64,000 nucleotides of DNA from Aselliscus stoliczkanus. Its lineage: Eukaryota > Chordata > Mammalia > Chiroptera > Hipposideridae. The translations under genes and the position numbers were made by a program. The notes beneath the pieces were generated by a model, which was not told the origin of the DNA, made no database searches, and saw nothing but the letters and a program-made list of their open reading frames with translations. The DNA lies in contig CM066732.1 in assembly GCA_033961575.1 (NCBI GenBank), forward strand, positions 83,693,687 to 83,757,686, in the 5' to 3' direction. Shown here in pieces: positions 46,530 to 56,275 of the stretch. Position 1 is the first letter of the stretch; every line of letters starts with the position of its first letter.

Positions 46530-47157
46530 AAATGCTTTACAGAGAGGTTGCATTTGAACTGCATTTTGAAGGATAAATAGAAATTTGCCAGGATGATTTT
46601 AGTGAGGGATAAGATTTCAAGTAAGGTAGCAACCTAAGTAGTCAGCAAAACATAAAGGAATGTGATATGTTTGGGGAAGCACAGTAATCTAGTATTACAA
46701 GATGATACAGAAGGCGATAAAATTGGAAAATAAGTGGTCATCAGACAATGAAATCTTTTCAAAAATACTGAAATACTCACATTTCCCCCTAAAGCTGTCA
46801 GTAAGAAATTAAGGAGTTTTAAACAGGTACATAACATGGTCAAATTTACATTTTGGAAAGATGACTATGGTTTTACTGTGGAGGACTGAGAGGTATGGAT
46901 TGGGAATGTTAAGGGGGTGGATAGTTTAAAAGCACAGAGATCATTAATGAGGCTAATAAATATTCCAGATAAAATATGATGAGGCCCAGACAAAATATGA
47001 TGAGAAGCAGTAGGATTGGAGAAAACAGAATATATGTGAAAGTCAGAGAGAAGTACAGTGAAAAAGAATTTCACAATTGATTAAATATGGAAGGCAAGTG
47101 AGAAGAAAGGAACTGAAATTAATATTTGGTCTCTGTCTTGGATGACTGGATGAGTGG
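46530..47157 (-). repeat. L2-like LINE, reverse, 5' flank of LTR insertion
   Basis: It follows the reversed L2-type series with 'gcatttgaactgcattttga', 'acataacatggtcaaattta', 'ggaaagatgactatggtttt', 'gtggaggactgagagg' and 'ctctgtcttggatgactgga'. It breaks off at 47157, where the MLT1 LTR starts, and resumes at 47587. A small tandem duplication (ATAAAATATGATGAG-type unit) occurs at about 46968-47003. Confidence 0.65.
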
Positions 47158-47369
47158 TGTCTTAGTCTTCTCAGGCTGCCAAACAAAATACCATAGACTG
47201 GGTGGCTTAAAACAACAAAAATTGATTTTTCACAGTTCTGGAAGCTGGGAAGTCTAAGATCAAAGTGCTGGTAATATAGGTTTCTTTCTGAGGTCTCTTC
47301 TCTTGGCTTGTAGGAGGCCACCATCTCCCTATGTGCCCACATGACATGACCTTTTCTTTGTGTACATTC

Positions 47370-47419
<50 letters not shown>

Positions 47420-47586
47420 TGCGCTGGAGTCTTTTCTTTCAAAGACACTAATCCCATACTAGGGATTTATCCTCATGACCTCATCTAATCCTACCTATCC
47501 CCCAAAGGCCCCATCTCCTAACACCATCAATTTGGGGTTAGGGCCTCAACATATGAATTGGGGGAAACACAATTCACTCCCTAGCA
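47158..47586 (-). repeat. MLT1-type MaLR LTR, reverse, inside L2
   Basis: It reads reversed: 'aaataccatagactgggtgg', 'cttaaaacaacaaaaattg', 'cacagttctggaagctggg', 'gtaggaggccaccatctccc', 'gacctcatctaatcctacc', 'ggggttagggcctcaacata' and 'caattcactccctagca'. A (GA)n array has grown inside it (47371-47418). It is a solitary LTR without internal retroviral sequence. Confidence 0.9.
47371..47418. repeat. (GA)n microsatellite within the LTR
   Basis: About 22 GA units with one AAA interruption, replacing about 45 bp of LTR sequence. Confidence 0.95.
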
Positions 47587-47765
47587 TTGGTAATGTGAAG
47601 AGAAATATATATAAAGGAGAGAGACAAATTTGCCCAGGAGGAATGGGGAAAAGGCTGAAGAATATGAATTTAATTTCAGATATGATGGCATTTAATTTCA
47701 GGTGCCTTTAGGAAATGCAGGTGAAGATTTCTGGCAGACACTTGGTTATGTAACTGTAGTGGTTT
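47587..47765 (-). repeat. L2-like LINE, continuation after the LTR
   Basis: 'gaggaatggggaaaaggctg', 'tttaatttcaggtgcctttag' and 'ggcagacacttggttatgt' continue the L2-like element interrupted at 47157. Confidence 0.55.
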
Positions 47766-48559
47766 CAAAACCAGGGACAAAATTTGATTTGGAAGTCTTT
47801 ACTTATTGCTGATAAACACAGAGTGGAACATATATGATGGAAAGAGGGGCTCACATGATCTCTCGGGAACACCGAGACATGGCCATACATAAAGACACAG
47901 TGAAGGAGACTGAGAAGAGGCAGAGAAACAGAAATCTGTGTTGTCATAGAAACAACCGATATGACTGTCATCATCCATAGAATGCTCAAATGATTCTTCT
48001 TCATTTGTTGTGGGCATTAGGATGCCATCGGGGAACTTGCTCTGATGGCAATGCTTCCATCTTGTACCAAGTTTCATTATTTCTGCCCATCCCTGCCCCA
48101 CTATGCTCAAGAACAACCCTGACTAATTTGCCTGCTCCGCTAGTTCCGGTGCCACTGAGAAGGGCCTGTTCTCATTAGTTAGCTCACATAGTAGAATCCC
48201 AAGCTAAACCTATACCTTTTCAGATGTGCTCTGTGACTTGGGGTTGGTTCTCTCTGACCTGGACCACTTTCTTGAACAAGGTTCCTATGAGGATCAGCTG
48301 CAGATGCCTGCCTTTGTTTCTCTGTGCATAGCTAAGTCCAAATCTTGTCTCCTCTGTGTTTGATCTACCCTACTGTTCATAGCAGGAGATACCAGCTCCT
48401 TTCTGAGTGCTCTCTATGTTTGATCCATTTTGTTTTATGATCTGCTCCTTAATCCCTCTGCTCTCTATAGCTTTTGGAGAGTATTCTTTCAGCAGGGCCT
48501 TCTGGTTTCTTAAAATGGATTTTTTTTTTCAAGGCAATTACTACCAGTGTTTACAAATC
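47766..48559. other. Single-copy noncoding DNA
   Basis: Less AT-rich than its surroundings. Open frames of 62-105 codons on both strands overlap one another and show no family signature. Confidence 0.5.
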
Positions 48560-50990
48560 CAACTTTATTTTTCTAAAAACCAAAAAGAAAAAGAAAAAAA
48601 AAGATGAAAGAATCGCTTAAGCTCGGAGGAAGCATTATGGAAAGAGAGGCCGGGCTATTCTGTGACTGCGTTTTAAACAGAAGCTTCTCCTCACGATGAG
48701 AATTACCTTGGCCCAGGCTGAGTTTTCCCAATGGAGCTTTTCCACTTAAGCTTTTTATTAAAAAAGTAAATTGGGATGATTGCATTCCCTCCCTTTACTT
48801 GGGAAATAAAAATTTCAAATTAATTGTGGTCTGAACTGATAGCAAACAAAGAGGTTCTGATAGCAGTCTGGCGGCCTCTTGTTTAGCCAGCAGAGATTTC
48901 CGTCACTGCTGCTGAGAACGGCTTGGTTGAGGTATTTTTAATTTACATTTTTTCCTTCCCTCTAATGAAGGATTGAATTATGACTTACTAGAAAATCCCC
49001 AGTGTAGTGGAGAGAGAGATGTCGACTCACTTCCTCTGACTTGATTGGAGCGGAACTATTATTTGCAGCTAGGTTGTAAGTTGCAGGGGTGGCATACTGA
49101 AGGATTTCTGCATTTCAGGCAGCACTGTCCGAAAAATGCCTTTAGCTCCCTTCAGAAGTCATCTCTTCAGCACTGAGGGCGATGTTATAAAAAGTGAGCA
49201 GGACATTTCTGTACCGGCTGCTCATGTGGCACTGCTGGGCAGTCCACCCAAGTAGGATCATCGCGGTTTCAAGTCGGGAGGAACATCCCTGGCCCTTCTG
49301 AACCTCCCTGGCTGCCTTGGCAGGTAAGGGAATCCCAAATGTCAGCCTCTCTGTAGAGCAACCACGTGTCCAATCCCCAAAGCACAGCACAGATTTGTAA
49401 ATAGTAATCCCTGTGCTATAACAACAGCTCTCTGCCTGCTACATCGTGGAACGGTAAAAATGTAGATGTTGCGGAACATAATTACTGGCCTGGAAATTTT
49501 CCTTCTGCGGGCAGATGGTATGATCATGAACAACAACAAGCATGTCCTTCCACAAACTAAGGGCAGTGGTTACACAACAGTCTTAGGTAACCGCTACCAG
49601 AGTAGACAGCTGTAGGGAAAGCTTAGTGAGGTATATTAAAAGAAATTTTTTGAATCCAGGCAGCTCAAAGAGAAACATCTCTCTGGGATAGTGGGCTTGA
49701 ATCCCACTACAAGCATGAGCGACCCAGTTCAGACCTCATGGAATAAAGTGGATGTGTCAGGGTTGCCTTTGTCCTAAGACAACTGCATCCTGGGTATTCC
49801 CACATTTCAGGGGAGAATTAAAAAAAAAAAAAAAAAAAAAGAAAGAAAGAAAAAAGAAAAAGGAAGGCACCAAAACTGAAAGCAGAACTCAAGCATAACG
49901 ACCTTGGAATAGCATTTACTCTGTGCCTCTAGTTTTCTGAAAACACCTTTCAACTGCAAAAATAGTTTTTGAAGTTGCCTATTAAAGAAATCTGTCCTGA
50001 AGCTTATTTCGCAGTTTCACTATTGCTGCAGTGCCAACCAGTACATGGTATCTCAAGGAGCATGTTCGTTCTCTGTTTCCTTACATGTTAACAGTTGCAT
50101 TCCCCAGCCCTTGTTGCAAAGATAGAGCATTTCCTGAGGATTGGATGAGACATGCTGTGAAGTTCAATTAATGCATTTTTTTTCTAAATACAAAGTTTTT
50201 TTTTATTTTTATTTCCCCAAGCACTAAGCCAAGTAACACATGGAAAAGAGCCTTTAATGTTTTGTAGAAAACAGTCCCCATTTGGTAATATACACAAGTT
50301 GAAAGATGGCATTTTGGCTTTTCCAATCACTTTGAAAAGACGCGCTATTTCCTATTTATTGTTTCTGTTTGGCAAAACTCAGATTCCTAAAAGCAAGAGA
50401 GAGATAATTTCCTAAAGAAATTGAATTTTCTTTCTGAATAATTAAGACCTTGAGAGTTCAACATTTAGAAAAATGTCAACTGCGGGCTTACAAAATATGA
50501 AGATAACGAAAAAACATTTTATTTTTTGATGTCTCATAATTTAAGCCTAACAGGCAACTAAAAAGAGCCTAATATTGGTGCAGCCATCGAATTGTTTCGT
50601 CAATGGTTTGCGTAAACAGGTTTGCTCTTAGCATTTCCTGTTTGTTTCAGTTGGACACATTGGTAGACAGTAATTAACTATGAAAAATAATGAGAGCCTC
50701 TCAACATTGCAAACTCCACAGTTGATTTGCCAACAAATCGCCAAGTCTTGCTAATCACTGCTCCATACACCCAAGGACTAAATATCAAACCACCGAGGAG
50801 GTCAACTGTCCTTGCAGAAGTCCTAAATGAAAGAAAGCAGTGTGAGTAAGAGCAGAGCTGAGGGCGTAGGGCTGTCATACTCTAAACATCACACAATTGA
50901 CTTATCCTCAGGGACAAGGGAGTGTTGATAAGCATGTACCTGTGACATACTGATATCACTCAACAGTTATTGTTAACTGTGTGTTTATAA
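48560..50990. promoter_or_regulatory. Candidate regulatory block (repeat-free)
   Basis: Apart from the A/AAAG run at 49819-49863 I recognise no transposon in about 2.4 kb, which is unusual for this window. The text holds many motif-like words: AATTAATTG near 48820, GACAGTAATTAACTA near 50668, ATGATCATGAAC near 49520 and CAGCTG words. It also has more CpG than average around 49190-49530. I infer a cluster of constrained noncoding elements. There is no direct evidence of transcription. Confidence 0.3.
49819..49863. repeat. Poly(A)/(AAAG)n tract
   Basis: About 22 A followed by GAAAGAAAG-type units. It may be the tail of an old retroposon, but no target-site duplication or body was recognised. 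Confidence 0.85.
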
Positions 50991-53270
50991 GAATACCACA
51001 ATAGTGATCATGTTTTATGCTAATTTTTAATGAATTGAGAGCCCTATGTTGTCCCCTTGTTTTGTTAAAAGTATTCAGCTGAGGATATCCCACACAAAAT
51101 AGATATCTGTTTCCCAGGCTTCAGAGGAAACTAGATTTTAGATAAGAAAGTACAATTCTCAGGAGCCTTCTGATTTCTTCCAATGTAGTATCTTTCTGAC
51201 ACATGTAGGGGAGAAACTAGTGATAATGGCATAAGCATATTTTGTTTTAATAGTATTTTACTTAATAATAGTAAGACTCTTTGGACCATTCATGAATAAA
51301 TGACGAGAGGAAATGCCTGCCATTCACCCTCAAATACAAAGAGAAGGAGAGTTGTCAGGGTCACATATCATTTGGAAATGAAGATGTGCCCTGGGATCTA
51401 TGCAGCCCGTTTGCCTGTTCTGTCATTCTTTGAAAGTGGAAAGCATGGCTTCCTCTCTGTTCCTATCAATCTGCAATATAGACAGCTCCTGATCTTACTC
51501 TCAATCCTCCTCTTCCTTGCAATCTGGGTGCTGAACTATAATTTTATATTAGTGATATTTTAAAGATTAAAACCCTGGACAATGTGCCAGATCCCACTCA
51601 TCATGACTGCCTGTGATTGGAGTTGGGGAACAGGAAAGGGCAGAGGGAGTTTCTGCCTGTGAATGTGACTTTCTAAGGATAAATGAGCATGGCAAAGGAG
51701 AAAGGTCTTTTCAAACAAAGTTGAAATATTGTCATCAAACAACCACACTTAAATGCACCCTACATAACATCTGTGATGGACCCACTGTCTAACTGCTTCC
51801 AAACATTTTCTCCTCCAAGCAGAAGTAGGTAATGAGAATTTTATTCTAGCAATTCTCTATTTCAAACAGAATTCTGTAGGAGGTGCCATATCTTTATACA
51901 TTATTCAATCTCTCACTGAGGATATTTTTTTCCCTGAAATTTGACCTCAGGATTTCATTGGAAACTATTCAGTTCTGAGTTGATTTGGAATGCTTAGCAA
52001 CTTCAATGAGCTGCATTACTTTGGATTAGATGTCATGTTCCAAGTACTGAGAGTGTATTTCCAACCTATGCAAAAGAATCTGGAACCTTCTGTCCTCTGC
52101 CAGCCCCATTTCATTAGGCTATGGCCAAGTTTCATTCAACAGCATGTAACGGGTTCCCTTGTTTCCAGCAGAAATGAGTACTAAATTGGAAGCCCTTTTT
52201 TTTCATACTTCATGACTCTAGCCAGAACACTCATGGAACCTAAAGAAGCTTGTGGGTTGTTTTTTCCTCATGATTCCTTTCACTGTCCCAGCTTATACCT
52301 GCTCAACAAGGAATGTACCGCCAGTTGCCTTAATGCAGTAGGGCAACTAAATAAGGATTTTAATACATAGGGGAAACAAATGGAGGCTAGAAGCTCTTGC
52401 AAAGCTAAAAGAATTGGATGTTTAATAGACTAAACGCTTAATAGCAGTAATAGCTGCCAAGTTACTGCATAACTCACTAATATGCATGAACTGTAACAGC
52501 AAGAAAGTGACTGCTTTCAGTCTCAAGGACTTTCCTAAAAATTCAAGGTTGTAAGAACCTAACCTAGAGAATAATTACTTGTCCAGACGTGATAACAGAC
52601 TCTGGCAGAACAAAAATGACAGCTTGATTCACAGACAAATATAAGTCGGTCTTGGATGTCTGGCTTCCATTTTTCTGTGGAGAGATAGATGTCTTTAAAA
52701 AGCCTCCACAGTGAAAATCCTGTCAGTTTAAAAGGTCAGACACTGAAGTGTATCAGAAGAGATGATGCTGCACAGACCATTGAGAGAAAAGAAAATGATT
52801 TCATTATCCTTGTTCATCTGCTATAGATTAATTCAATTCCCATCATCGTGGCAATTAAGACACTTTTGTAGTGCTGTCCTGACCTAGTTGAGGTGGAACC
52901 AGGTAATATAAAGCAGCACCAGAGAAGATGATAGCCATGACTGAATTAATATTCCTTAGGAACAAATGCTGTTTGGAACAGAGTTTCTTGCTGATATATT
53001 CAACTGCAATTGATTAAGAAAAAAAGGGCACACACACAAAAACAACCCCTCGAATCATTTCCCTATGTCAAAAAGTGAAATTTGCATCTTGGAGAGCCAG
53101 TGAGCCACACCAGGGCTTGAAAATAATCACTTGAAAAAGGTTTTGCTATTCACAAGGGTTGTTAGAGAAGTGGATGGGGGATAGAAGAATGCTGAGAGGA
53201 TTGGGACCCACCGATGTCCAACAGAGAGCTGATTTTCTGCCAACCTGAGCTTCTCGGTAGTGTAAATGCA
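50991..53270. other. Single-copy noncoding DNA
   Basis: No repeats recognised. 52300-53000 again has the repeat-free, motif-rich texture noted at 48560-50990. No gene: the 87-codon frame at 51300-51563 has no recognisable signature. Confidence 0.45.
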
Positions 53271-53274
53271 GTAC

Positions 53275-54020
53275 CTAAAAGAGAGCACAACAAAGCCTCC
53301 TAAACCAGCTCCTTCTGATTTTCTGGTTTTCCGTTTTTTATGTTTTCTGCTCAATCACTCCAGCTCAAAACCTTTGTCACCATGTTCAACTACTCATCTA
53401 ATACCCGTTATACTACTTGCCAATTTATATTCATTCCACTTCCACCACCTTCTTTATCTCTTCCTTTCTTTTCACTCCTACTTACGTGACCCTCAGAGAA
53501 GCCCTCATTACTCCTCACTTGGACAATCATAATAGCTTTCTAATGGCCTCCTCACCTACCCTTTCCAAACCCTAATTCAGCTTACTCACAACTGACATAT
53601 TCATCTTCCTAAAGCCTACCCTTAATCATGTCACCCTCCTCGCTCCAAAATGTCAAATGGCTTCCCAGTGACTACTAAATTAATACAAAGTTTTCACCCT
53701 AGCATTCGAGGTTCCCCAGAGTAGGCCTTAGCTGATCATTTGTGCTTCATTTCCCATTAGTCTTCCAAGCCCCTGATGCTCTGGTCCATCCAGACTATAA
53801 GCCAATCCTCAGCCACATCTCCTGAGCAGCTCCATTTATGTTTCTGCTCTTTTTTTTTCTTTTCTTGAAATGCCCCTTTCCCTTGTTTAGCTCAGACTCC
53901 AACCCATCCTGCAAGGTCAATCATGAAATGCTTCAGAAAGCATTTCTTGACTTTCTCCTACCAACCATAATTCCTCTCATTATTTGTACCTCTTTTAAGG
54001 CACTAATCATAACTCCATGG
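53275..54020 (+). repeat. L2 LINE 3' part
   Basis: About 750 bp in the L2 sense orientation: 'ccctcattactcctcacttg', 'gacaatcataatagctttct', 'aatggcctcctcacctaccc', 'aaatgtcaaatggcttccca', 'tagcattcgaggttccccag' and 'aaatgcccctttcccttgtt'. This corresponds to the C-terminal end of the ancient reverse-transcriptase ORF and the 3' UTR. Frames are broken. It faces the next L2 tail to tail. Confidence 0.8.
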
Positions 54021-54125
54021 AACAGTTGAAAGATTGCAGGGATGTAAAGTAAGAAGATCTGTTCAACTTTGTCTCTTGTGAGGCAAGATACGTAATCTTA
54101 AAAAAAATCTCAGCTTACATTATAA

Positions 54126-54625
54126 AATTCAACAAATATTTACTAAGCACCAACTCTATAGTTGGAATGTATCAGTGAACAAAACAAATTGTATAGCATG
54201 TTGTAAGTTGGCAAGTGTGATTTTTAAAGAGCAGAACAATACAAAGGAGATGAGGGAGGCAGGCGCATGTTGAAATTATAATAGGGGAGGCCTCATTACA
54301 AAGACAATATTCAAACAAAGTCTTAAGGAGGTAAAGGAGTTCATCATATGTCTGATTGGAAAAATCAAACAAAGGAAACAGCCAGTGTAAGGGCCCTGAG
54401 GCCTGTGGTATTTAATAAAGAACAAAAAGTCAGTTGTAGTTGGTGTGTAATGATCAAGGAAGAGAGTGAGAGGAAACAAAGTCAGAGAAATAATGACGGC
54501 AGAACTCGGATGGCCACATAGTTCACTGTAGGACTTTTGTTTTCTATTCTGAGTGAAATGGGAGCCACTGCAGGTTTTTGATTCATGTAAGTAAAGAAGT
54601 GACACGATCTGACTTGCATTTTATT
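54126..54625 (-). repeat. L2 LINE, reverse, 3' portion (split copy, part 1)
   Basis: It starts with the reversed terminus 'ttcaacaaatatttactaag', then 'gtatcagtgaacaaaacaa', 'ggaggcctcattacaaagac', 'gtgtaagggccctgaggcct', 'gaaatgggagccactgcagg' and 'gaagtgacacgatctgactt'. It breaks at about 54625. Confidence 0.85.
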
Positions 54626-55077
54626 TTTATTTATTTTTTTATTATTATTTTTTTAACTTTTGAGCTGCCAATGCTTTGTTCATAAAATTCTATAAATATT
54701 TTTAATTTAATACAATTTTCTGGGTGATACAAAAAGACAGGAAACTTGAAACATTCACAATTGTAATATTTATCAAAAACCAATCTTTTCTCCTTTCCTT
54801 ATTTATAAACTGATGAGTTTCTTCAATGAAATTCTATTCATTTTTATAGTTCAGATTTATTAACTGTTAATGTAACAGAAACCTAAATTTAAATATTCCC
54901 AATCCACTCTTTATATACTCTTTTCATTGTGCATTTTTATTTCTACACATTAGAGACCATTTTCTCCCTAAAGCTTGAAAGTACTATTTTATGTCAAATA
55001 ATTCTTTTAAAATCCGATGTATTTCTGTATTCTTGTGGTCAGTGTTCTCTGTGATCTACTCTCTTTCTACTTCCGAC

Positions 55078-55080
<3 letters not shown>
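54626..55080. other. AT-rich insert of unknown origin within L2
   Basis: It lies between the L2 break and the L1 3' UTR fragment. It could be more of the inserted material or a separate insertion. No family recognised, no open frame. Confidence 0.35.
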
Positions 55081-55108
<28 letters not shown>

Positions 55109-55400
55109 GTTACACATGTGCAAAACAATGCAATAGTTATCTTTTTCACCCCTTATAAAGTGACTCCCCCTCCCCTTCCCTTGTCCCCACCACCGATATC
55201 ATACATATCTATTACAATTCCATTGACTCTATGCCCACACTATATGCCACATCCCATGACTATATATGTATTAAATTATAGTCCACATCTAATATTATTC
55301 AGTGGCAGCTTCAGATGTACAGTGCAGTGGTCAGGCCACTACACCGTCCATGAAGTGGTCTCCCTGACAAGACATGAGTCCTTCTGATGCCCTAAAAATA
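55081..55400 (-). repeat. L1 3' UTR fragment, reverse, with (TTA)n tail
   Basis: The tail is a (TTA)9 array (55082-55108). It is followed by the reversed 3' UTR: 'tgcaaaacaatgcaatagtt', 'caccccttataaagtgac', 'acaattccattgactctatg' and 'gtgcagtggtcaggcc'. It is the same L1 family as at 8866-9075. Confidence 0.8.
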
Positions 55401-55444
55401 AAATTTACAACCTTTTTGATTATATTCCCTAAATTCTCTCGTAT

Positions 55445-55885
55445 TTTAAAAGAATCACTCTGGCTTCTCTGTTGAGACCACACTGTGGCAGGCAAACATA
55501 GAAGCAGGGAGACCTGTCAGAAGTACATTAAATGAATCTGGCAAGAGATGATAATGTCTTACGTGAAAGTGATAGTGATGAAAGTAATGAGAAGTGGTCA
55601 AAATCTGGGTATATTTTTAAGGTAGAACCAATGAGATTTCCTTGTGAATTGAATGTGATGAGTAAATAAAGAGAGAGATCAAGAATGACTCCAAGATTTT
55701 TGGCAAAATGGCACAATACAGTCACCATCCATGGGATGGGCTTCCACTGGGATGGGAAGACTGGGCAAAATGGTTTGGGCAGGAAGGCAAATATCAGGGC
55801 TTTTGTTTTGAACATACTTGGAGACTGAGATTTCTACTAGGCATCCAAGCTGAAACATTGAGTGGACAGTTGGATGCATCCAACT
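55445..55885 (-). repeat. L2 LINE, reverse, 5' portion (split copy, part 2)
   Basis: Resumes exactly where part 1 stopped: 'agaatcactctggcttctct', 'gaagcagggagacctgtcag', 'atgagaagtggtcaaaatct', 'gaatgactccaagatttttg' and 'taggcatccaagctgaaac'. On the minus strand the frame at 55528-55815 still shows the reverse-transcriptase-derived text KNLGVILDLSL and LKIYPDFDHFS, so it is a protein fossil. Frameshifts and lost residues make it non-functional. The 128-codon plus-strand frame at 55708 is antisense to it. Confidence 0.85.
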
Positions 55886-56085
55886 CTAAAGTGGAAAGAA
55901 TAAGTCTTACAATACCCAACAGAGTTTATCTAAAGGTAAAATATGATGATAAGATTATAAGTGCAAATTTCATATATTTATATATGATTTCCTGTTTATT
56001 GTTTTGCTTGTGTATGTATTTATGTCCGTTATGTATTCTGAATCTTCTTGAAACCAAAGCTATGATCATTTTGTTTACTTTTCAT
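55886..56085. other. Single-copy AT-rich DNA
   Basis: Nothing recognised. Confidence 0.5.
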
Positions 56086-56089
56086 TCAT

Positions 56090-56275
56090 TGTGAAAAATA
56101 CATGTGTTGTTTATCTCTTATTACAAATGAATGCATTTTCATTGTAGAAAATGTAGAAAACAGCAATAGTCATAAAAAGGAAAGTTGAAGACAACCACCT
56201 CTTATCACATCACTTAGGGATAAAAATTGTTAGCATTTTGGAGTATATCCTTCTTGAACTTTTCTTTACTTGATT
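56090..56275 (+). repeat. Old LINE-like fragment
   Basis: 'cattgtagaaaatgtagaaa', 'accacctcttatcacatcac' and 'ttgttagcattttggagtat' followed by 'atccttcttgaacttttc' resemble a widespread ancient LINE segment. The family is uncertain. Confidence 0.4.

Noticed and set aside
47799..48116. 105-codon minus-strand frame
   Set aside because: Overlaps a second open frame of equal quality on the same strand and one on the other strand. No motif or repeat-free coding signature found.
55708..56094. 128-codon open frame with a clean ATG
   Set aside because: Antisense to the L2 reverse-transcriptase fossil, continuing into AT-rich single-copy DNA.
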